From: Pleomorphovibrio marinus
Lineage (GTDB): Bacteria > Bacteroidota > Bacteroidia > Cytophagales > Cyclobacteriaceae
Direction: 5' to 3'
Length of the DNA: 64,000 bases
Assembly: GCF_003347495.1 (NCBI RefSeq)
Contig: NZ_QCXY01000008.1
Coordinates: forward strand, 186,001-250,000
The position numbers and the translations under genes are program-made. Under the pieces are notes generated by a model. That model ran no database searches and was not told where the DNA came from. It saw nothing but the letters and a program-made list of their open reading frames with translations. Positions 56,198 to 64,000 of the stretch are shown here, one piece after another (position 1 is the first letter of the stretch; each line of letters opens with the position of its first letter).

Positions 56198-59100
56198 TAT
56201 CTATAAATTTGAATTCGTAATTACGTGGAATCAAAGATATTTGGTTCCCTTCTACTTTTGTCAAGTTAGATTCTAAGTTTTTTATTGGGTTCCCTAAAAA
56301 TAGGATACTATCAGGACTGACTCTAACAATTTCGTAGAATTCTTCAGTTCTGGCTGCATTGACCTCTCCTATGGAAATGTAAAATTTGTTATTGTTTGTA
56401 AACCTTGTAGTCTTTACTTCAATTAAAGTTGGTCTTTTGTTGATATATGATATCAAATCAAAATAAGAATACTTATGATGCATAGTCACATAAAAATATG
56501 GTATAAGAGCTAACCGTAATTGATTGTCATTATCAATAGTTGCAAGACAATTTTCTTGGAATTTTTTATGTGAATCATTGCCCAATTTTCTTTTTAGTAC
56601 TTCGTAAATCTCATTTATACCCTTGATCCTAGATGTCTGATCAAGCTTTAGAAATTCTCGGATTACACAAATCAAAACTTCCTCTTCGCCCGTAGCTCCA
56701 ATTGATTCCAAAGCCTCTACCTCAAGATTATTATCATTAGAGTGTTGAAAGATTGTTTTCTTCCTCTTAATAGGAATTTGAGCTTGATTAGCATCTTTTG
56801 ATACATCAATGAATAATTCCTCTTTACTACTATTAAAAAACTTGCTATTTATTTCTTTGCACCTCCTTTCAATAGAAATCGTACATTTTTTTAATTTTTG
56901 TTCATCTTGAAGAACCATTAACTGTGGGTTCATTTCTCTCAAATTTTCACATATCTCTTCTAGTGCAACTTCACTTCCCAGCATATTTGATAGTTTTTTT
57001 ACTTTCTCCTTCTGTGATTCCTTTTCAGGGCTATCAGGGATGCCATCTATCAATGTTAAGATTTCAGAAGATATACTCTCAAGGTAGCTGTAGTCTATTT
57101 GCAAATCGAAATCATCAAAATATTCAGAATAATCTTGAGTGTTTTTTTTCTGTTTGATAACCTCTCGCAAACAATTTAAATTGTTCCTTTTATCAAGATC
57201 AATCAAAATTTCACTCCGATTATGTTCGTCGTAAATCCACCAGTGTTCTGGTAGAGTTAAATTATCAAAAAAATAAGATAAAATTTCCTTTTGAAACGAT
57301 TCAAATTTGATATCAAAATCAGGTTTCCATTTTCTTCGAATAAGTTCAGTATGTTCCGAATCAAATTCGTCAATCATATCTTTCATATCTTTATAAAAAA
57401 CTATTAGTTCAATCCGATCTGAGATACTCTTATTGTCAAATAAAAGTAAACCAATACCTTCTGCCTTTTCCTTAATTGAACAATCTTCCTTAAAGTACAT
57501 CGTGACTTTTTCACGTTCGATGGCATAGCTTTGATCAACCAATAAAGTCAATTCATTTCCAAATTGTTGCTCCTGTTCAAGTTTAGTGGTTTTGATAAAA
57601 GTAGCTTGATTGAACTTCTTCTGCACTATTGAAAGGTCATTTTCCAAGTAATTCCTGTCCGATTCGTTCGAAAAACTGATGCTTATTAAAAGGTAAATCA
57701 TCCTTTCTTCAATTTGAGCTTTCAGGTTAAAATCCTCCTTTGGGTTTTGAGAATTTATTTCTCCGTTGATAGGCTCTAACATATTTTCTAACAGTTCATC
57801 TGGAATATCAACTCCTAGGTAATAGCAAAGAATTTTTCTATCAGTGCGCTCACTAAATATAGTGAAGTATTCTTTGGTGGGAAGAATTTTGAAGTCCGTT
57901 TCTTTGGTCCATTTTAGTCCATTGTTTTGAATTACCAGATATTCTTTCCTCTGATGAAAAACATGAAATAAACTTTGATATAATGTGATAACTTCTGTTT
58001 TAACTGAAATTTTTTCAGTAATTCTTGATTTCAATCTTTCAAGGTACTCATTTGGATATCTTTTATAATCTCCAACCAATAAAATCCTAAGTTCTTCTTT
58101 GGCCTTTACGTTCGTAATATTTTCAAGTATACTGTAGTTGTTGTAATTGATGACTGATGGGTGATGGTCTTTTGCCCTTTTTGAAATTATAGCAATGTTA
58201 TTCATAAGCTCTCCCGAAATTTTTTCATCATTTAATTTTACAAGTTCCGGGATATAGTCTAGGCCATCTTGAATTGCTTTATATATTCTTAAGTCCGAAA
58301 ATATGTAATCGGAACTTGTTGATACCCCAATGAAATTAAGGAAGGATTTTCTGGTATCAGTATCCATTTCAGGTAAAAAGTTAGTATCGATCTCATTCAA
58401 TTTACAGATTTGAGCTGGCTTATATTTTCCTTTCTTGGTCTTGATAAAAATAGTCGAGATATTAAAATAGGCTTGATTTGCAGCACTATTCCTATCCCTT
58501 AAATCAGAATTATATGCTTTAGAGAATCGGTGAGTACAGAATTCAATATTGGTTTCTCTTCTGGCCATAAAAATATCAAAAATACTTCTTATAATTTCTT
58601 TTTGCTGAGTTTCATTAATTGGTTGATCACTAACTGAACCAGTAAAGGAACACTGTTTGAAGTATTTAAGAACTTCATTGAAATCATTGAAATTCTTAAT
58701 ATTTAAAGCGCGTTTTAGCTCATCATTTTTTATTTCAAATGTCGTAGTTTGCACTCCTAAATCCTCCGGAAGTTTTATGTTATTTTCTCCGGCTTCCCGA
58801 TAAAGCAATTCCGTTTTTCTTTTGATTTTTACGTCGGGAAGAACCTGAGCATCAGACTTAATAAGACTTTCCCCAAGTTGTTTTGAAAAATGGTTTATCC
58901 ATTTATACTCTTTGTTATTTTTCCGACTGAATTGTTGAATAAAATTTGTAATTATATCATAGAAATATTGATATTCATTTTCGGCTCTTTCAACATTAAA
59001 AAACTCTTTAGCCAAACAACTGATCAGGTCAGAAACATTTAAATAATTTCCGTCCGAAATTTTTAATATATTCCGAACATGGCTATAAACGTAGTCAGTA

Positions 59101-60305
59101 TTTTTTACCTTAAAAAAATTCCAACTAAACTCATTCAGTTTAGCTCCTGTAAATTCATGGATATAATTTTGATCAATCATATTTTCTTTACTGATTCCCA
59201 GAGCCAAAACACGAAAATAAAGTTCTAGACAACATTGGAGCAGTACGTTATTGTATTTTCCAATCTTGCCATCAAAGTTGATGGTTGTGCGATCTACAGT
59301 AGTATGAAAATCCGCATGAAAATCGATGAAACTAAATGGTGATTTAACCTTAGTTGGTAAATAATTATAGAGAAATCCATTCTCCTCTTCATGGTGGTAA
59401 AACGCAACTTTTGGTTCCTCGATGTTGATTCCGGCCTCTTTGGCCAATTGTTTTAGGAGTTCAGATTTTGGTATTGCAAAGTAGAGCTTAGGTGAATTAT
59501 TTTCTATTAAATGTTGGAAACTGTTTACTCCATCGATTACAATATCAACCTGAAACGAAGCCTTATACCTAAGCGTAACAAATTGAAAATGAATAAGTTT
59601 AATTTCTTTGATTAGATCCAACACCACTTCTCGATCATCAAGATCTATCTTAATGATTGTTACAAACCCTTCCTTAAATAAAGACCTGACTTGGTCAGGT
59701 TCTTCTTTAATATGTATTGGGAAATAAAAACCTGGAACGCCACGATCTTCACGCTCCTTTTGCACTAGTTCAATTTTTAACTTTAGTCTTTCGGCGACTT
59801 CAGCCTCTAGACCTGCAGGGATAGAATTGAAATCCTTGAAGTTTTCATAGATTTTAAAGCTAATTGTTTCCTCAATTATTTCTTCCTTTTTTAAGATGAT
59901 CCCGCGTGTATAAACATTGACATGTCCATTCTTTGCTATTGAAAATACCGACTTAAAACCAACCCCTTTGTTGCCTATGCTTTTGTCAGTTGTTTTTGAA
60001 GAGGTGGAAATTGAACAAAGTGATTGAAAATCACCTCTTCTGGAAGTTCCATTTTCGTAATCATAATCAGATACATAAGTAAATTTTTCTCCATCATTTG
60101 AAATATATAGGGCGTCTCCGATTACTTCTACTCTCACTTTACGTTTTGCCCTATCAAAAGCATTTTGAAGCAATTCATATATAACTCTGCCTTGATAATC
60201 CGAACTTACCTGTTCAATTTGACCCGCTTGCTGTTTGATGGTTTCTACACCTATTTTTTGATAATAAGTATAATGGTTTTTGAAAATATCCTCTTCTAAA
60301 CTCAT
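56190..60305 (-). CDS. Sacsin-type GHKL ATPase with C-terminal PD-(D/E)XK nuclease domain
   Basis: A 1371-residue protein placed between hsdS and hsdR. The N-terminal ATPase has the N-box Y-E-L-L-Q-N-A-F-D with Asn48, N-D-G at 70-72 and the lid motif S-I-G-N-K-G-V-G-F-K-S-V-F at 109-121, as in sacsin-like proteins. About 1100 residues of mostly helical, unrecognised sequence follow. The C-terminus carries G-E-E-E-V-L and, near the end, Asp1283 and Glu1296-V-Lys1298, the nuclease core of the DUF3883/NO VEIN type. Overlaps of 4 and 8 bases tie it to hsdS and hsdR. It is more AT-rich than hsdR, suggesting separate acquisition. A nucleotide-gated nuclease in phage defence is my inference. Confidence 0.8.
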   Translation of the reverse strand: MSLEEDIFKNHYTYYQKIGVETIKQQAGQIEQVSSDYQGRVIYELLQNAFDRAKRKVRVEVIGDALYISNDGEKFTYVSDYDYENGTSRRGDFQSLCSISTSSKTTDKSIGNKGVGFKSVFSIAKNGHVNVYTRGIILKKEEIIEETISFKIYENFKDFNSIPAGLEAEVAERLKLKIELVQKEREDRGVPGFYFPIHIKEEPDQVRSLFKEGFVTIIKIDLDDREVVLDLIKEIKLIHFQFVTLRYKASFQVDIVIDGVNSFQHLIENNSPKLYFAIPKSELLKQLAKEAGINIEEPKVAFYHHEEENGFLYNYLPTKVKSPFSFIDFHADFHTTVDRTTINFDGKIGKYNNVLLQCCLELYFRVLALGISKENMIDQNYIHEFTGAKLNEFSWNFFKVKNTDYVYSHVRNILKISDGNYLNVSDLISCLAKEFFNVERAENEYQYFYDIITNFIQQFSRKNNKEYKWINHFSKQLGESLIKSDAQVLPDVKIKRKTELLYREAGENNIKLPEDLGVQTTTFEIKNDELKRALNIKNFNDFNEVLKYFKQCSFTGSVSDQPINETQQKEIIRSIFDIFMARRETNIEFCTHRFSKAYNSDLRDRNSAANQAYFNISTIFIKTKKGKYKPAQICKLNEIDTNFLPEMDTDTRKSFLNFIGVSTSSDYIFSDLRIYKAIQDGLDYIPELVKLNDEKISGELMNNIAIISKRAKDHHPSVINYNNYSILENITNVKAKEELRILLVGDYKRYPNEYLERLKSRITEKISVKTEVITLYQSLFHVFHQRKEYLVIQNNGLKWTKETDFKILPTKEYFTIFSERTDRKILCYYLGVDIPDELLENMLEPINGEINSQNPKEDFNLKAQIEERMIYLLISISFSNESDRNYLENDLSIVQKKFNQATFIKTTKLEQEQQFGNELTLLVDQSYAIEREKVTMYFKEDCSIKEKAEGIGLLLFDNKSISDRIELIVFYKDMKDMIDEFDSEHTELIRRKWKPDFDIKFESFQKEILSYFFDNLTLPEHWWIYDEHNRSEILIDLDKRNNLNCLREVIKQKKNTQDYSEYFDDFDLQIDYSYLESISSEILTLIDGIPDSPEKESQKEKVKKLSNMLGSEVALEEICENLREMNPQLMVLQDEQKLKKCTISIERRCKEINSKFFNSSKEELFIDVSKDANQAQIPIKRKKTIFQHSNDNNLEVEALESIGATGEEEVLICVIREFLKLDQTSRIKGINEIYEVLKRKLGNDSHKKFQENCLATIDNDNQLRLALIPYFYVTMHHKYSYFDLISYINKRPTLIEVKTTRFTNNNKFYISIGEVNAARTEEFYEIVRVSPDSILFLGNPIKNLESNLTKVEGNQISLIPRNYEFKFIDNA

Positions 60306-61702
60306 ACATCAATTACTTTAATCTTCCCCGTCACCGCACTGTCTATCAGTGTCGCTTTGTATTCTTTGAGTTTTTCGATTTGGGTTTGTTGTAGGGATAT
60401 AACTTGGTCCATTTTGGCAGTTTGTTCATAAGTAAACGATAAAATATGTTCTTGTTCTGCTTGACTTGGGAGGCAGATTGGATAATCTTTAATTTGATTA
60501 GGACTGATATGTGGCACGCTTACACCAGATAGAATAGGTAAAAAATAATTAACAAAATTTTTACTTTTTAGGATCAATGCGAGAAAATCCTTACTTAACC
60601 CTTTTTTTGCTTTTAATCTGGTAACACGCTGCAATAGCAAACAGGGTAAATCTTTTTCTTGAATAACTGAAACACGCATACCATTTCCAATAAAAGGTCT
60701 ATCCATACCTACTATAATATCTCCTAAATTAAGAAAGTATGCTTCCAAGCCTTTTGTTTTATCTTCCGGCCAGAATACGGTTTCATTCCACCTAATACAA
60801 CCTACTCCAACATTTATACCTCTCAACAATTTTATACCTCGGCTAGAAAATCCATTGCTTGGAAAAGCATAACCAGATAATATGTCTATTTTGAACCCAA
60901 GTTTTATAACTTTATAATGCTCCGGAATCTCCCCAATCCACTCTACACCAGAATCCTTGGTTTTGGAGGGGGCAGTCCAAGCCTTTTTATCCTTATTCCA
61001 TACCTTTTTCCCCGTTACCAAATCTTGTATCAGAATTTGCTTGCGTTCTTTGAGCAGGGCAATGAGCTTTTGCTTTTGGGCGATGGCTTTCTCTATCTTG
61101 GCGGTTTTGTTGTCCAGGAAATTGGCAATGGCGGTTTGTTCTTCTTCATCTGGAATCCAAAAAGAAACCATCTTCAATAATGATTGAGTAATACTGTAAA
61201 CTTTTACTCCTTTAACCCTAGACCTTATTTGATTTCGGAAACTCTGAGACGCAATTACATAAGCTGAAAACCTTTCGTTAATTGGTATTTTTAATCTTGC
61301 AATAATGGTGTGATACCCTGCAAATGTGGTTAGGTTACTATTCAAATAAGTGAAATTACCGGATCCTTCAATATCCTCAGAAGTGTCGGCGAAAATAAAA
61401 TCTCCCTTCCTCAATAGTGAGTTTGGATTACTAATCAAATATTCATCACTGACACATTTCAACTGATGGATTTCAGGTTTTACTTCAAATCCAAATTTTG
61501 AGTGAATCTCTCCATAGTTGACGCAATAAATGCCTTGTACTTGCAGATTTTCCTTCGTTATTGTTAAGCCTTTGCTGAATGTAAATATATTTCTTAGCCG
61601 ACTGATATCCCAATGCTCAGGAATTTCCCCCAACCACTCCACGCCCGAATCTTTATAAGCGGGGTATTTTTGAAAAGATGATTTTGTTGCTGTTTCCATC
61701 AT
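60302..61702 (-). CDS. hsdS: Type I restriction enzyme specificity subunit
   Basis: A 466-residue HsdS that sets the DNA recognition sequence. Two target-recognition domains are visible, each opened by the same motif: K-D-S-G-V-E-W-L-G-E-I-P-E-H-W near residues 17-31 and K-D-S-G-V-E-W-I-G-E-I-P-E-H near 246-259, and each followed by a helical spacer with L-K-E-R/K-E-Y-K. The start overlaps the DUF1016 gene by four bases and the stop overlaps the GHKL gene start. Domain order and length are normal for the family. Confidence 0.94.
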   Translation of the reverse strand: MMETATKSSFQKYPAYKDSGVEWLGEIPEHWDISRLRNIFTFSKGLTITKENLQVQGIYCVNYGEIHSKFGFEVKPEIHQLKCVSDEYLISNPNSLLRKGDFIFADTSEDIEGSGNFTYLNSNLTTFAGYHTIIARLKIPINERFSAYVIASQSFRNQIRSRVKGVKVYSITQSLLKMVSFWIPDEEEQTAIANFLDNKTAKIEKAIAQKQKLIALLKERKQILIQDLVTGKKVWNKDKKAWTAPSKTKDSGVEWIGEIPEHYKVIKLGFKIDILSGYAFPSNGFSSRGIKLLRGINVGVGCIRWNETVFWPEDKTKGLEAYFLNLGDIIVGMDRPFIGNGMRVSVIQEKDLPCLLLQRVTRLKAKKGLSKDFLALILKSKNFVNYFLPILSGVSVPHISPNQIKDYPICLPSQAEQEHILSFTYEQTAKMDQVISLQQTQIEKLKEYKATLIDSAVTGKIKVIDV

Positions 61703-62784
61703 TCCATCAATTTTTTAAGGGTTTCGGCATCGGGAAGTGCGTCTTTCAACTGTGGTGGTAAAGTGTCTGAGGTTTTGTAGGTGGCTACCCCTAGGGGTTT
61801 GCTCATATCTCTAAAACTGTACTCTACCTTTTTTTGGTCTTTTTCTTTGCAAAGTATGATGCCTATGGAAGGGTTTTCGTGTGGCTTGCGCACCAAGTCA
61901 TCTAGGGCAGAAAGGTAAAAGTTCATTTTGCCAATGTATTCAGGCTTAAATTTTCCACGTTTCAATTCAAATGCAATCAGCGATTGCAATCCCCGGTGAA
62001 AGAAAAGCAAATCGATAAAGTATTCGTCTTCCTCAACCAAGATGCGGTACTGATTGCCCATAAACGAAAAGTCGTTACCCAAGGACATGAGGAACTTTTT
62101 GATGTTGAGCACTAGCTCCCGCTCCAATACGCGTTCATCTATTTCATCATCCCCATCCTCCACATTTACATAATCCAACAGGTATTGATCCTTGAAGGCT
62201 CGAATGGCTTTATTTGAAATTTCAATGGGTAGCACTTTTTTAAAATTATTGCTTTCATTGACTTGCTTTAAATGACTTTTGTTGACAAGCTCTGTACGCA
62301 AATGTTTGACCGTCCAGAAGTTTGCTGCAGATAGATGTATATAGTACCATCTGTCTTTCACCTCTGCTGTTTTTAAAATGATTTCTATGTGGTGGGTAAA
62401 ACCAATCGAAATAAACCTGGAAAAATCAGTTTCTTGAAATTGGTTCGTTAGTGACGAACTAATTTCAAAATTACGACCATCCAGTTGGTTCGTCAATGAC
62501 GAACTAATTGCTTTAACAGGCTCCCAGGCATTGTAAAAAAGTCTCATTTTTTTGAGATTGGAAGCAGAAAACCCTCTTAGCCCAGGCAATTCTTGTTGCA
62601 AACGAGCTGCAATAGAATCCAAAATTTTATCGCCCCAAGCATTCTTTTTTATTGCTGCATCTAAATCGTGCCCTATCGTAAAATACAAACGCAAGGATTC
62701 CGCATTGGCCATTTTGGCGACTAAGTAGCGGCTGATAAGAATGCGCTGTTTGAGTTGTTTGATGAGCTCGATGGTTACTTCCAT
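61699..62784 (-). CDS. DUF1016 (YhcG-like) PD-(D/E)XK nuclease
   Basis: A 361-residue protein. The N-terminal DUF1016 helical domain (about 1-170) has G-F-S-A-S-N-L-K-K-M-R-L-F-Y near residues 69-82. The C-terminal nuclease domain has Y-F-I-D-L-L-F-F-H-R-G-L and L-I-A-F-E-L-K near 250-275, giving the D...E-x-K site. A low-complexity insert with S-S-S-L-T-N-Q twice (residues about 92-118) comes from a duplicated palindrome in the DNA. DUF1016 proteins often accompany type I restriction genes; the role is unknown. It is four-base-overlapped with hsdS. Confidence 0.88.
   Translation of the reverse strand: MEVTIELIKQLKQRILISRYLVAKMANAESLRLYFTIGHDLDAAIKKNAWGDKILDSIAARLQQELPGLRGFSASNLKKMRLFYNAWEPVKAISSSLTNQLDGRNFEISSSLTNQFQETDFSRFISIGFTHHIEIILKTAEVKDRWYYIHLSAANFWTVKHLRTELVNKSHLKQVNESNNFKKVLPIEISNKAIRAFKDQYLLDYVNVEDGDDEIDERVLERELVLNIKKFLMSLGNDFSFMGNQYRILVEEDEYFIDLLFFHRGLQSLIAFELKRGKFKPEYIGKMNFYLSALDDLVRKPHENPSIGIILCKEKDQKKVEYSFRDMSKPLGVATYKTSDTLPPQLKDALPDAETLKKLME
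62440..62464. repeat. Palindromic repeat in DUF1016 gene, copy 1
   Basis: TTGGTTCGTTAGTGACGAACTAATT. Arms GTTCGT and ACGAAC pair. It encodes the S-S-S-L-T-N-Q peptide on the minus strand. Confidence 0.6.
62485..62509. repeat. Palindromic repeat in DUF1016 gene, copy 2
   Basis: Same 25-base unit as copy 1 with two substitutions in the centre (CAATG instead of TAGTG region). GTTCGTCA and TGACGAAC pair around one base. The copies are 20 bases apart. Confidence 0.6.
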
Positions 62785-62792
62785 TGTCTGAA

Positions 62793-63206
62793 TCAGGATT
62801 TTCTTGATTTTTGCATGTCAGGATTTTTTATGTTGTATTTTGGGTTAAATACCTTTTTAAACTGAAGGCTTTTTGATCCAAAATTAATGAGTAATCCTAT
62901 AGGTTTATCAAAGGCTACCACATAGTTTTTGGCTTGTGCCAGATGGACATCTTCTAAATTGATGTATGCCTTTAATTCAACAATTACCAGATCTTCTATT
63001 ACAAAATCGGCTCTTCGTGTACCTACTTGAATACCCTCATAAAAAATGTTGTGTTCCTGTTCTCTTTGAAATGAAATAGATGCTTTCTCTAATTCAATAG
63101 CCAGACAACGTTGGTAAATAACCTCTTGAAAACCATTGCCAAGTGTGTTGTGTACCTTCATGGCACATCCATTGATTTTATAAGTCAATTCGTTTAATTC
63201 TATCAT
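62793..63206 (-). CDS. GxxExxY protein
   Basis: A 137-residue PD-(D/E)XK-fold protein. The name-giving motif is Gly25-F-Q-Glu28-V-I-Tyr31, and the nuclease-like core has Asp67 (A-D-F) and Glu77-L-Lys79. GxxExxY proteins are small, of unknown function, and often lie near restriction or DNA-metabolism genes. It sits between the hsdM remnant and the DUF1016 gene, eight bases before the latter. Length is normal for the family. Confidence 0.88.
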   Translation of the reverse strand: MIELNELTYKINGCAMKVHNTLGNGFQEVIYQRCLAIELEKASISFQREQEHNIFYEGIQVGTRRADFVIEDLVIVELKAYINLEDVHLAQAKNYVVAFDKPIGLLINFGSKSLQFKKVFNPKYNIKNPDMQKSRKS

Positions 63207-63252
63207 AGCATTTATTTAATCCTGAATATCCCATAATCCTACAAATCCTGAT

Positions 63253-63641
63253 TCAGACATTTTTCAAAATATCCATAATCAAGCCTTCGCTTTCCTGTTC
63301 TAAAGCCAGTATTTCCGCACTTACTTCCTCAATGGAACGCAGCGGCTTGTGCTGGTAGAAATACTTGTTAAAACTGATTTCATAGCCGATTTGGTCTTGT
63401 CTAGGTCAGTCCAGGACTCACCCAGGTGTGGCTTTACCTCCCGCAAGAAATAGTCGTGTATGCTTACTGACAAGGGCACGCTTTCGCTATCCCGCAGATC
63501 CGATTGGCTGTCGTAAACGAGGTATTCATTGGGCTTTCCGCTTGGGTAGTAACCATAATCCGGCAATTGCTCCTGGGTACAACCCAAATGACTTTCTAGG
63601 CTTTCATAAAAACCTTGAGGTTGGTTTTTTGGCTGTCTACC
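63253..63641 (-). pseudogene. hsdM: Remnant of type I restriction methylase subunit hsdM
   Basis: Only the C-terminal part of HsdM is left, about 128 codons of a protein usually near 500 residues. The frame reads F-Y-E-S-L-E...L-R-D-S-E-S-V-P-L and I-H-D-Y-F-L-R-E-V-K-P-H near its middle, then D-L-D-K-T-K, after which a missing base at 63390-63392 (three T where four would restore K-T-K-I-G-Y-E-I) shifts the frame. The second frame carries S-F-N-K-Y-F-Y-Q-H-K-P-L-R-S-I-E-E-V and ends at 63253. No start codon, SAM-binding or N-P-P-Y motif exists in this fragment. It directly follows the WYL gene, so the 5' three quarters have been deleted. Confidence 0.85.
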
Positions 63642-63644
63642 TAC

Positions 63645-64000
63645 TCATCCATTGAATCCCTCCTTCCATCTGCCATGCTGGATGTTTGCTGCTTTTTGCT
63701 TGATTACCTTTTTCAGTTCCTCCGGGGCATCCACCCTCACTTCGTCCCCGTGGGAAAGGATTTCGGAGATCAGTTCGTAGTTGATTTTTACTTTTAGGCT
63801 GATGGTAAAGGTATGGGCATCTTCCTGAAGGATCCGCTGCGAGGGGTGTAGCGGTAGCGATTGGATATAGCTGCCTTTAAAGCGGGTGAAGGTAAGGATA
63901 ACCTCTTCCACTGGCTTATCGGGATCATTGGTGATGCCAAAGGTATGGCGGTAGTAGTTGTCGAAATCCGGGATTTTTTTTGGGTGGAAGGTTTTTTTCG
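63645..64000 (-). CDS. WYL-domain regulator, C-terminal part
   Basis: The frame is open to the right window edge, so only the last 118 residues are present. They form the end of a WYL-domain protein: F-D-N-Y-Y-R-H-T-F-G-I, then V-I-L-T-F-T-R-F-K-G-S-Y-I, S-L-P-L-H-P-S-Q near the middle and the L-I-S-E-I-L-S-H-G-D-E-V-R-V helix-strand. WYL regulators are common controllers of defence operons, and this one lies where a regulator of the hsd operon would be expected. The DNA-binding part is outside the window. Confidence 0.8.
   Translation of the reverse strand, partial: KKTFHPKKIPDFDNYYRHTFGITNDPDKPVEEVILTFTRFKGSYIQSLPLHPSQRILQEDAHTFTISLKVKINYELISEILSHGDEVRVDAPEELKKVIKQKAANIQHGRWKEGFNG

Overview
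The window looks like a chromosome segment of a Bacteroidota bacterium, most likely Cytophagales and close to Cyclobacteriaceae (an inference from gene content and protein style, not from a marker search). Signs are the end of an alternative complex III operon running into an A-type cytochrome oxidase operon with two subunit III genes, a long-form IspG with a large central insert, several TAnnTTTG promoter elements with few Shine-Dalgarno sites, and many secreted or outer-membrane proteins without known function. No rRNA, tRNA, CRISPR array or insertion sequence was seen.

Region 1 (1-10.1 kb) is respiratory: the end of actE, actF, oxidase subunits II and I, haem A synthase, haem O synthase, two subunit III proteins, subunit IV, a SCO copper chaperone, a DUF420 protein and a small membrane protein. 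Together they move electrons from quinol to oxygen and build the oxidase cofactors. Region 2 (10.1-25.2 kb) is mixed housekeeping: a 1232-residue NtrY-like sensor kinase, a large outer-membrane protein, SDR, ispG, a YjbR-type protein, an ABC ATPase, an FKBP isomerase, unknown and DUF3817 proteins, a kinase-like protein and Dps. Region 3 (25.2-29.6 kb) is a minus-strand operon of four exported proteins of unknown function ending in an LRR protein with three repeated W-W-E modules.

Region 4 (29.9-44.7 kb) holds a TlpA-like lipoprotein, gatB, alaS, an M23 peptidase, a MerR regulator, dprA, HMG-CoA lyase, a NEW3-domain/ABC exporter operon and katG. Region 5 (44.7-48.3 kb) is AT-rich and carries two glycosyltransferases between gene-poor stretches.

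Region 6 (48.3-64 kb) is a putative defence island: a SWIM/SNF2 helicase, a Panacea-like/DUF488 fusion with an unknown partner, and a minus-strand type I restriction operon. In transcription order that operon is the end of a WYL regulator, a 5'-truncated and frameshifted hsdM remnant, a GxxExxY protein, a DUF1016 nuclease, hsdS, a 1371-residue sacsin-type GHKL ATPase with a C-terminal PD-(D/E)XK nuclease, and hsdR. The large ATPase-nuclease inside an hsd operon that has lost its methylase gene is the strongest candidate for an unusual system here. Its function is inferred from motifs and context only.
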